The notes under the pieces were generated by a model that was not told where the DNA came from, did not search any database, and worked only from the letters and a program-made list of their open reading frames with translations. The translations under genes and the position numbers were made by a program. DNA of 64,000 nucleotides from Calycina herbarum (lineage: Eukaryota; Ascomycota; Leotiomycetes; Helotiales; Pezizellaceae), in contig LLEY01000191.1 in assembly GCA_001414485.1 (NCBI GenBank), forward strand, positions 1-64,000. The letters are read 5' to 3'. The number at the start of each line of letters is the position of its first letter. Position 1 is the stretch's first letter. Of the stretch, positions 46,129 through 55,672 are shown piece by piece.

Positions 46129-46808
46129 GGACGTCCCGTATACACTAAAGGCCAAAAACGACTAAATCATAAAACGGAAATCACAAATCGTAAATTGTAA
46201 AGTGTTACTTTTAATAGGTAGAAAATAGATCATTTTTAATATTAAATTCTTCCTCTCTCTCTCTCTCTTCTACAGCTCTAAAGCTATTAATAAGTAGGTT
46301 CTTTTATAGTGGGCTAATTAAAAAGTAAGGATATTACGTGTGTAGCTAGTATGATAAGTAACAGTACATAGCGTTTTGCTAGCTGAGTTAGCGTACCTAC
46401 TATTGTCTTCTCTTATCACATTATATCGCTTTCTTACTATTGTTACTTAATGTTAATGAACAAGAGAGAAAGGGCAAAGAGCGAGGGGAAGAAGGAGAAG
46501 GATGTTTGCTTAAACTCCTTTTACCTATGCTAGGAAAACTTTCCCCTAGACCCTAAGATATTTACTTACCCTTCACCTCTTCTTCTTCTCCCCTTTCTTC
46601 TTCTTCTTCATTAATTATTACTTAGAGTAAGAAAGCCAGAGCAAGAGAGTAGAGATAAAGGAAGATAAGGACCTTTTGCTTAGAGGCCTTAGATAGTAAT
46701 TATCGAGTTCTACTCTAGTTATACTTCTAAATACTTAAATTTTGCGATTTGTGATTTGCGATTTACGATTTAGTTGTTTTTGGCCTTTGGTGCATTTGGG
46801 ATGCCGTA
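46129..46808. mobile_element. 0.68-kb terminal-inverted-repeat element (MITE-like)
   Basis: The left end (46129-46200) and right end (46738-46808) are imperfect inverted repeats of about 70 bases. Both contain AAAGGCCAAAAAC, then (A/G)ACTAAATC and a run of AAATCxxAAATC words when read inward. The flanks share a 7-bp direct repeat CCAGGTA (46122-46128 and 46809-46815; 7 of 8 if one more base is counted), a candidate target-site duplication. The interior has pyrimidine microsatellites but no transposase frame, so it would be non-autonomous. It lies inside duplication unit 2. Confidence 0.65.
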
Positions 46809-46815
46809 CCAGGTA

Positions 46816-47579
46816 AACCAGGAATAGTAGATGTAATATGAGCAACCATTCAAGGGAAATCAGGAATAGCGAGAAATTATCTGGGTTATTATTCACGAGT
46901 AACCCATGAAACACAAACACATTTTTCTATTTGTAGGTGACCTACAAATTACATCATTATAGTCGAAATATTTCCTGAATACGTCGAATTTTGTTAGATA
47001 GGATTGTCTCGCATAGAAAGCAATGTCCAAATGTACGAACAAAAGACTCAGGCCAAAAAAAAGCATGATTAACGTTTCCAAAATCTTGCTTCTTCAAAGC
47101 CTGAAATGAGTTTCTATATTTTTATTCTCTTCAATCTAGAAACTGTCACAGCCCATTGCTATATAGATTTTGTAGTCCTCTATTATCATACCCAGCAACC
47201 TATAAGTAGGATATGCATCTGCTCGCGTTGAATAACAATAGTGGTAGTAGAAAATTCTCATTATTTCAACTTGTAATTCATCTAAAGACTTGGAATAATG
47301 AAGACTATTAACCAAGATGTTGTCGAACAATTATTTCGATTGCCCTGAAAAACCTATCTACAAAGTTGGAACAGCTCGTCGTATTTAAACCCATTGCCGT
47401 CCCAAGATTTCCTCCTCGCTTGTCGAAGTGACATTATATTTGGTGCAGATTACTCTTTCGAAGAACTCGACTCTAAACTAGACCCTAGAATATTCGAAGA
47501 GTAAAGCGACTGCTCCCAAGAAATTTACCACGGAAGATGATATCGCCCCGGGAGCATTCTTTGCCTGAACTTCGCAGTT
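46816..47579. other. Non-coding stretch right of the TIR element
   Basis: AT-rich, with short minus-strand frames only. A CACGAGTAACCCATG string near 46893 resembles the GAGTAACCCATAG unit at 58503. No gene is supported. Confidence 0.4.
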
Positions 47580-48070
47580 CTGAGCTATTTGACCCCGCAC
47601 TGAAATCCCGTAACTACCTCGCCCACCCCCCAACGAATTTCGCCGTGATAATCGGAAGAACACTTGCCATCAAGGACTGCGAGTAGCTATAGATCAACGA
47701 GCGAGAGAAGACATAGATCAAGAATAAAGATAAGACAGCACGAGACTCGGAGTTGAAGCTAGAACATGACCAAGTTTATGTTCGAATACGCAGAGGGCTT
47801 TTACTTCAAGAATATGGACAGGGGGTCGTGCTTTCCCTTCTGGTTGTGGTCAGGGTGGGTCAATGGTCCAGGCAAATGTCGACGTTGAAAGGGCAGGAGC
47901 GATCGCCAGAGGATCGTCTAGAGATTCCCGCGCTGATCGAGGGACGAGGTTAAGTCAGGGAAGGAACGACCTTGCACTGATTTTGTAAGAGGTGAGGTTT
48001 GGGCGGGGGTTAAGAGTGGAAGAGTAGCTAGAATAAGTAGAGCAGAGAGCCCGGAAACGAATTTCAAACG
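47580..48070 (+). pseudogene. Decayed second copy of the AAA ATPase C-terminal part
   Basis: Matches the last exon of the first copy in order: GACCCCGCACTGAAATCCCG (cf. 43908), CTCGCC, the AGATCAAGAATAAAG/AAGACAGCACGAG part encoding the lid helix, GAGTTGAAGCTAGAACA, then ACTGATTTTGTAAGAGGTGAG and GTAGAGCAGAGAGCCCGGA near the end. In-frame stops (for example TGC GAG TAG near 47686) and frame changes make it non-functional. A block of about 170-190 bases (about 47785-47970) related to the repeat at 39660-39895 interrupts it. Confidence 0.65.
47800..47975. repeat. Dispersed repeat, copy 2, inside the ATPase remnant
   Basis: Shares CTTCCCTTCTGGTTGTGG, GTCAGGGAAGGAACGAC and CTTGCACTGA with 39660-39895 in the same order. 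It lies between two blocks of the ATPase remnant that are adjacent in unit 1, so it looks like a later insertion. Confidence 0.45.
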
Positions 48071-48299
48071 ATTTCGTTGGTGTATACCTGCGTACGCTGT
48101 AGCATTTTTACCTATGGCATCGTTCTTGGTGTTTATTCTACTACTGACTATAGCTCTGAATCTTCAAATACATATAAGACATAGTAGTAACGAAATTGAT
48201 AGGGATCTTGTCATGCGTGAGGCTCCCCGATGAACTGTCCGTAGTTGAAAGTAAATTAACAACTTGAATCTAATTTGAGAACAGGCTACAGAAACTAGT

Positions 48300-48840
48300 T
48301 ATTATACAAAGAAAGCGACTCGCTCGAATTTTGAAAAGAAAAAGAAAAAGCGCGTGTCGTGGAGGCGGAGTTGAGAAGGAGTTGAAGAAACAAGAGGAAA
48401 TAATGCGGAGCACAAGCCACAGTTGAGTGTGGTTGTGGCTGGTGTGGCGCGGGGTTTTCAAGTAATTCGGATATTTTCTAGTTCAAGACATTTTGCTACT
48501 GTTCTTCGTCGCTTGCTTTACTCAAGGCCGTACAGGGAAATACCCTGGCATCCAAGGATTAGAAGAAACTGGTGGCTTTCCTAATGCTAAGAGAGAGTAT
48601 GTTTTCTATATAACAGAAGGGTAGCGGACAACGTTGCTAGTCCAAGATTGAGGTTATTTTAATGACAAGGACGTTTTCCTACGAGTTCGCAGTATTATCT
48701 TCACCATGAAAAGTCTGGTCATAATTTACGAGAAATACTTCCAAGTAAAGCGCGCGTCGAAGAGGCGGAGCTTTGAGAAGGAGTTTTGAGAGAACGAGAA
48801 GCAAAGCCACAGTGAGCGTCCATCAGCCTCAGAAGTCCGA
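48300..48840. repeat. Locally repeated flank sequence
   Basis: 48345-48445 and 48745-48825 share GCGCGTGTCG(T/A)xGAGGCGGAG, TTGAGAAGGAGTT and AAGCCACAGT in order. A weaker copy of the same words occurs at 44560-44615, the distal end of duplication unit 1. It looks like a partial third copy of the unit boundary. Confidence 0.5.
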
Positions 48841-49920
48841 AACCTTGGGATCCAATATCTGGTGCTGCGCCATCAACTTCGGGATGTCCCTTCAAACTAT
48901 TTGCTGACCAAATCTTTTCTTTGATCCAATCATTTCTTTTGACTTTCCTTGCGGGATGACGGTCAGTTGCAGAGTGTGGATGATCCAAAAGCTTGGTTTC
49001 ATCGGATAATTCTTGTGTTGGTTGTATCAATTTTGATATTTCTCGGACGTCGGCACGAAGAACATCAACAAAAGGCTTCCAAAGATTCTACAGGCCGGAT
49101 CGGCTATCAAGTTGCAGATGACATGCATCATTTGTTGCAAAGGTCGAGAAGTTTCACGGTCAACAAATCAGACGAGTCACTAGAGCAGGGGAAAGCCTGT
49201 CGTGGAAGGAAGTTGGGTTGGGTTTCTGATATTATTTTTTTGGCAAGTGCTATGTGGGAACTTTGAGTTGTCATCGTGAAGCTTCCATGGCAATCCGTCG
49301 TACTCGTACCGATACTCCACATCTCCGACACCGTTGAGAGATGGGAGCGGATCGTTGAAATTCCAATAAAGAAAGGGGTTCGCTACCGAGGGGATTTATA
49401 TTTGATGGCCATTCAGACTAGGCGACGCGTGTTGCGCACCCACTGGCCGGTACTGCTGGACCCACGATGAGGAGGCTTGGGGAGCGAGGGTGAGCATGCG
49501 AGAGATGACAGCTGCCCGGGCATATTTGGTAGCGAAGCTTTGCATAGATGCTGGTTATGCCGAAGAAGGACATTCCAGGTGTCTTCAGGTGCTTTGAAGG
49601 TGCTTTGAAGGTGCTTTGGAGGGATTCAGAGGGTAGTGAAGGCTTGGCTCTGGCTGGGCTGCTTCTGGTTCTGTTTCTGGGCATGATCGTGTATGTCTCA
49701 GCAAACACACTAGGTGGTAGCACTTGTGGAACTTGCACTTGCATCTTCTCCAACTTTCTTCCCGTAACCTCCTTTCTTTCTACTACGGAACTGTCCCTTA
49801 TATACTCTTTCCTTCACTCTTCACTCTTCGCATTCACCGATTTCTGCCACGGGATTCGGGGTGACTACTGGACACCCAAAACTCCTCCTGACCCCTCCAT
49901 GAAGCCTTGAATCCTTCAAC
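48841..49920. other. Upstream region of SKT5
   Basis: No convincing gene. It holds the promoter and leader of SKT5, with a short tandem AGGTGCTTTGA repeat (three copies) near 49588-49620. A 120-codon frame at 49548-49910 is probably leader or chance. Confidence 0.4.
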
Positions 49921-52900
49921 ATGTCATCATACAACAGCGCCCGCGGAGGCTCGGATTCACAGCACCAGCGAAGGCCTGTAGGGCAATCAAATCAACAGCC
50001 TGCTGGAAGAGTGGCGCGTCAAGCAGAGTGTACGTACTTCCTTTTTATAGATGGTCCTGACCTCAAATCTCCCCTCCTGCCCCTTCCCTTCATATAATTC
50101 ATACACCCAATCCCCTCTACCATTTCAAGCGCCGGAACACAATCAACACAATCTCCTCCAGTACCTGCATAACTCCGCTTCCCACAGCAACAACACCATC
50201 CGCGGCGGCAAGCTAGTTTGGCGGCGGGTCTAGTTCCCAAAGGAGACGGCCTCGTTGTCGGGAAATATAAACCCCCCAGGGAGCCCCGCTTTGAAGTAAT
50301 CTTCAACGGTTGCTGGAACCAACCCAACACAATCGCATCTCCCTTTTCGGCGCCTTCTACTCGAGGAACAACCTCGCCAACACATCGCCAACTTTTTTGA
50401 CCCTGGCCTCTTGAGCTAACTCCTTCGCTCTACCTGCAGATCATCAGCCGTCACGAATCATCCAACCACAGTCCGGACAAATTGAGGGCGGCATGTCTGA
50501 CAACTACTCAAACCACCCCCCGCGCCTGAGTGCGACCTTCATTCCAGGGCACGAAGATGACTTTTACGTCCCAGAGATAGTTTCCCCTGCGCCGCAAAGG
50601 TAGGACACAGCTCACCCAACAACCAACCCTCTCGCCGAGAGAAAGGGGCTGACCCCGAATATAGGATAATGCCCGAGGTCCCCTCGAATATGCAAGAGCA
50701 ACTTACCCATCTTGAACAACATCCTCCACCATCACATCGTATGAGCAACGCCTCCTCAGTCTCCGGAATGCAGTCTCCTCCCTTCCTCGATCAACATCGC
50801 ATACAGAACCAGTACCCCTCAAGCCAACAACATGCACGAGGGCCTGGATTCACTGCGAGCTACGAACATACGAACGCCTCCGCATACCAGAATATAGATA
50901 GGGACAATGTACAATATGGAGGGGGGAGGCCGGATCCAGATTCTCCCAGATTCACACCTTTCCCTAAACCCCGGGATGCCGGCCCAAATGTGCCTCTGTC
51001 GGACGAAGATAAGGAGGAGGTGTTGGAAAGGGCAAGAACGTTGGTCCTCAAGTCCACCGATCCAGAGATGCAATTAGCTTGGGCCCAGGATGCTCTTTCG
51101 TGGGTAGAGGTGGCAAGTCAGTCTGCAATCCGGATGCAAAGCGAAGGACAACCTGCAAGGTCTATGACTCCAAAAACAGAGCATTCGCTGAGAGTAGATG
51201 CTTTGAGCATTGTTAGCTTTCTAGCAGACCAACACCACCCAAAGGCGGAGTTTATGCGGAGTATGTGGTTTGAATTTGGAAAGTTCAATCATCCGGTGGA
51301 TAAAAAGGAGGCATTTTTGGGCTATAAAAGAGCCGCTGAGAGAGGGTATGCTCGTGCAGAATACCGAATGGGTATGCAATTTGAAAGCTCCAACAATTCA
51401 GCCAAGGCGATCGATCACTACAATAGAGGTGTAGAAATGGGCGATTCGGCAGCGCATTACAGGTTAGGTATGATGACATTGTTAGGGCAACATGGTATGC
51501 CGCAAGACTTCCGCCGTGGTGTTGATTTGGTTCGCTATTCTGCAGACACCGCAGACGAAAACGCACCCCAAGGAGCTTATGTCTACGGAATGCTTCTTTC
51601 TCGAGAATTGCCCAATATTTCAGTGCCAGAACAGTTCTTACCCTTCGATTTGAATGATGCCAAATTATTCATTGAAAAGGCGGCATACCTCGGATTCGCA
51701 AAAGCACAGTTGAAAATGGCGCAAGCATACGAATTATGTCAGTTGGGTTGCGAATTCGAACCAGCTCTTTCTTTGCATTATAACGCTTTGGCGGCTCGTC
51801 AAGGAGAGGCAGAGGCGGACATGGCGATTAGCAAGTGGTTTTTGTGCGGATACGAAGGGATTTTCGAAAAGAACGAGGAGTTGGCTTTCACATATGCAAA
51901 ACGGGCAGCAGCAACCAAGATGGCTACGGCTGAATTCGCAATGGGGTATTTTTACGAAATTGGAATGTATGTGCCAGTAGATTTGCAAGAATCTGCGACG
52001 TGGTACTCGAAGGCAGCGGATCATGGAAATAAGGACGCTCTAGGAAGAATCGATAGTATCAGGAAAAATAGCACCTTGTCCAAGAGGGATCACGAACAGG
52101 TTGCCATATCACGAATTAAGTCGCAGCATGGCTCTCAACGTGGAGGCCGACCAGATCGGTTTAAGCAAAGAGCGAACCCTATGCCTTCGATTGCGGACAA
52201 CATGGTCGATATGCCAGACCCAAATAATCAATACGATGGAGTTTCTGGACAGCTAAAGTCTCCAAATGGTTTGCCCGCACGACCCAAGTCTGCTGCACCA
52301 TATCCTGAAGACGATATGGCTCCTCACAATGGCCCAGGAGGTCCTTTCAATGGTCAAGGCCTGCGAGGTCAGGGTGGTGGACCTTTGGCAGATCAAGCAT
52401 CTTCTCCTTTTGGAATCAAACCACTGGGACAAGGCTACGATCAAGGACCCGGTAGAGGGCAGGATGGGATGCGCGCATCAAGTAGTATGGGAAATATGCA
52501 AGTTCCTGCCGGACGAGGTCAAAATCCCGCTGGAAGAGCTGGCGTTGTTTCTACAGGCTGGGAATCCCAAGGACAAGGCAACTTCCCCCCTCAGCAGCAA
52601 CAAGGAGGGTTCTTACCGCCGGTTGATATGGGCCGTCCTTTTGATCAAGGAAGACCAGGTCAGAAGCCAGCTCCTTTAAATCCAAACAAACCTCAACCCC
52701 AACCACCACATCTTTCGGGACCTCAAGGGCCTCCACCGAACTCGAGGCCACAACAACCGGGTCAAGGCTATCCTCCTGATCCAAGAGGTCAACAAGGCTA
52801 CGGTAACACGACAGCAAATCGTCCTCCAAGAGCAAGCTCAGCAATGAGCCCTCCACCTGTCATGAGTCCTCCACAAACTCCAGGATACAACCCACATGCA

Positions 52901-53242
52901 GGCAATTCAAGTCGTGCCTCCCAGAGACCGCCTCAACATACCATGTCATCGCAAGGCCATCCCCCTCAGCACACCATGTCATCTCAACGTCCCACATCTT
53001 CACACACTGGCTCAACTCATGGTGGACCAAACTCCAGACCACCTTCAGCTGCTCCATCGACAGCACCATCAACGGCTCCTTCTGTAGCTTCTTCCGCCGG
53101 CTCAAAGAAACCTGGTAAATCTGGACCCGCCACCTTTGAGGAGATGGGCATACCTCAAACTAAGCAAGACAATGAATGTGTAAGTTGTGAATTCCCGTCT
53201 ATCATTATTACCAAGCTAATTCAATCATAGTCTGTCATGTAG
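49921..53242 (+). CDS. SKT5: Chitin synthase activator Skt5/Chs4-like, Sel1 repeats, CaaX (931 aa)
   Basis: Exons 49921..50029, 50440..50599, 50665..53179 and 53231..53242 give 931 residues; introns are 410, 65 and 51 nt. The first ~200 residues are disordered (Gln/Pro/Ser/His-rich). Sel1-type helical repeats occupy roughly 250-490, with typical AAERGYARAEYRMG, HYNRGVEMGDSAAHYRLG and YSKAADHGNKDALGR. A long Pro/Gln/Gly/Ser-rich tail follows. The final three-residue exon makes the C-terminus CSVM, a CaaX box predicting farnesylation, as in yeast Skt5/Chs4, which tethers the chitin synthase III complex to the plasma membrane and septins. Without the last splice the CaaX would be lost. The first intron is large for this locus, so another short exon or different start cannot be ruled out. 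Confidence 0.9.
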
Positions 53243-54318
53243 AAGTCTTTTTCTTTCTGAGCGCTGCAAAATATAAGGTTAGGGTTACTCGTATGCATAG
53301 GGGTTAGTATGGGCGCATTTTAATTGAGCGAGCATAAAAGTGGCGTTGGGTCTATTTAGAATTGGAGTTGTCTTAAAGTTCAATTGAGAGGGTTTATTAA
53401 GGTCTAAGCATTTTGTAATATTGTATATATCCCGAGTAGAATGATCAAAATAAGCGTTCTATCTATGTGGTGGGTTTCAATCGATTTTTCAGTTCCTCTG
53501 GTTGGCAAGTATTGGAGAGGCGAGTTGATTGAGGAAGGAATCAGACATCCCAGAGAGCTTACTTACCAGTTCTCGACTGCTTTCTCTGAGTTTTGTTTCT
53601 TGTCCTCAAACAAAGTTTTATGTGTTCAAGAATTGCCTGGTGGTGCCCATCGGTGCCATTATCAGCAACATATATTTTTCCTTGGCGGCGGCTCCGGGAG
53701 GTCGAGGTTCTACACACTTCAACATTTTCTCACGAACATCCATTGAGACGCGATAGTCATCCTTTCCCCGCGGATTGTTCTACCTGTTCTTCCCTTTCCC
53801 AACCTCCCGCCGCGTTCTTCTCCGAAGCTGTCCTCGTTCTCTGCCTGATTTCCCTTTGCGGTAGCCAGGCTGGAACTCGACAACGACGCGGATTTGGATT
53901 TGGGATTGTTTGAATTCTAGGTAACCGTCAGAGGAAACTGGGAGCTGGATCAGTGTGAATTTGGTATTGAAATTCGCGCTATCGAAGGCAGTGTTGGTGG
54001 GTCGACAGAAGCCCTGGGTCGACAGCCCAACTTCCAAGCCAGCATCACTTTCGTGACGAGAGGTCTTTGAGAGGCCTCACAGCAGACACGGCTCACTTCT
54101 ACCGCCGATACTCTCTCGACAACGACGCGTGTTCATCCGTCAGCTGGCAGTCGGGAATATTCCTGTACATTCCCCTGGGTACCAATTGGATTCCAAATCT
54201 CCTGACATTGACTTAGAGCTAAGGATTGAAGTACCAAACGCGTCTTCTTCAATCTCGACAGCATATCTACATCCTCCACGACTCCAATAGTCACCCTCGA
54301 CACGACAAATCCCTCAAG
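53243..54318. other. Intergenic spacer SKT5 - HOP2
   Basis: About 1.1 kb containing the SKT5 3' flank and the promoter and leader of the HOP2-like gene. Short overlapping frames only; no repeat recognised. Confidence 0.45.
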
Positions 54319-55672
54319 ATGGCACCCCGCGCACCCAAAAAAGAAAAAGACGCAACTCCCAAACGCAGTCCCTCAATCGCCTCCAACACAGCCCTCTCCT
54401 CCATCTCCGAGACCGCCAAAGAAGTCACCCCCTCCCCTCTCAAGCCGAAGAACGAAGATGCCAAGGTGAAGAAAGCCAAACTTGCTGCCGACAAGACGAA
54501 AGCCGCGAAAGCAAAGGCCGAAAAAGCTGAGAAGGCACTCGCAGCCGCTGCCACAGAACCAGGACAAGAACCACCCTCAATCAAACCCTCGACGATGAAG
54601 CGTACACCATCCTCAGCATCCATCGCCACGAGCAATCCCCTCCCTTCTTCTCCATTGAAACCTAAAAATGAGGATGCGAAGGTGAAGAAGGGGAAACCTG
54701 CTGCGGAGAAGAACAAGGCTATTAAGGCTAAGGTTGAAAAGGGGGTTGCCGCTTCTGAGAAAGCTGAGAAGCCTAAACCCGAGAAAGCTGCCAAAGCCGG
54801 CAAGGAAGTTAAGAAGGAAACAGGGGGTAAGGAGAAGGTGGAGAAAGTTAGCGGTGACGAGGCGGAGAAGTTGATTTTGGGGTATTTGAAGGAGCAGAAT
54901 CGACCGTATAGTGCTACGGAGATTAGTGCTAATTTGCATGGGAAGGTTTGTTTCTTCCCTTCCCTTCCCTGTCCATTTCCCATTTTCATTTTGCAAGGTT
55001 CCGATTTGAAGACGTTTACTAACTTGAATAAAACAGGTAGCCAAAACCCTAGCCGATAAACTCCTCAAGGAAATGGAACAGAATGGTCATCTTCAGGCCA
55101 AAGCTACGAATGGAGATAAGAAGGGTTCACAATGGGTTTTTTGGTATCCACAAGTATGACCCACCGGCCACTTCCCTCTGCTCCTTTCTCTTCCTCTCTT
55201 CCACTCTTCGTCAAACAAGAACTCAATCCCCAGAACTAAAATAAACCAGGACCCCTCCTCAACAGCCACCCCCGCCGAACTAGCCGCCTTCGACACCGAA
55301 ATCGAAACCCTAACAACCACCACAATCCCACCCCTAAAATCCACACTCAAAACCCTGTCCTCCTCTCTCCACACCATCCTTTCTACACCTTCTACACCCG
55401 CTCTCGCTATCCTTGTCGAAGAACTCCATACGAGTATGGCCGAGAAAAAAGTTAGACTCGAGGGTTTGCAAGGGGAGGGAAAGAAAGCTATAAAGAAAGA
55501 GGATGCCGATAAGATTGAGAAGGAATGGAGATATTGGAAGGATGCACTTGGACGACGGAAGAAGTGCTGGAAGGAGATTGAGGGTCAATTGCTTGAGGGG
55601 ATGTCGAGGGAGGAGTTGTGGGAGAAGGTTGGGATTGAGGTGGGGGAGGGGGATGAGTTATGGTTGAAGTAG
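54319..55672 (+). CDS. HOP2: Hop2/TBPIP-like meiotic protein with Lys-rich N-terminal extension (388 aa)
   Basis: Exons 54319..54945, 55037..55153 and 55250..55672 give 388 residues; introns are 91 and 96 nt. Residues ~180-248 form the TBPIP winged-helix domain (LILGYLKEQNRPYSATEISANLHGK, then WVFWYPQ). A long coiled-coil region with charged heptads follows, and the C-terminal helix region includes WRYWKDALGRRKKCW and EELWEKVGIE. Hop2 with Mnd1 stimulates Dmc1/Rad51 strand exchange in meiotic recombination. The first ~175 residues are unusual: Lys/Ala/Pro-rich, highly basic, with an internal duplication (residues 39-69 and 111-140, core SPLKPKNEDAKVKK). Typical Hop2 proteins are about 220 residues. 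The ATG at 54319 is preceded in frame by 31 open codons from an earlier ATG at 54226; I chose 54319 because it starts the basic segment. Confidence 0.82.

Larger units (their letters stand above)
44660..48430. repeat. Tandem duplication unit 2
   Basis: Second copy of the module, in the same order as unit 1: 3' flank (GGTATTGACTATTCTCT at 44670), eight-Cys gene B, its leader, then about 2.1 kb including a TIR element, a decayed ATPase 3' part (47580-48070) and the distal flank (ACGAAATTGATAGGG near 48189; AAAGCGACTCG near 48311). The offset to unit 1 grows from about 3.4 kb to about 3.76 kb, in keeping with insertions and deletions in between. Confidence 0.7.
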
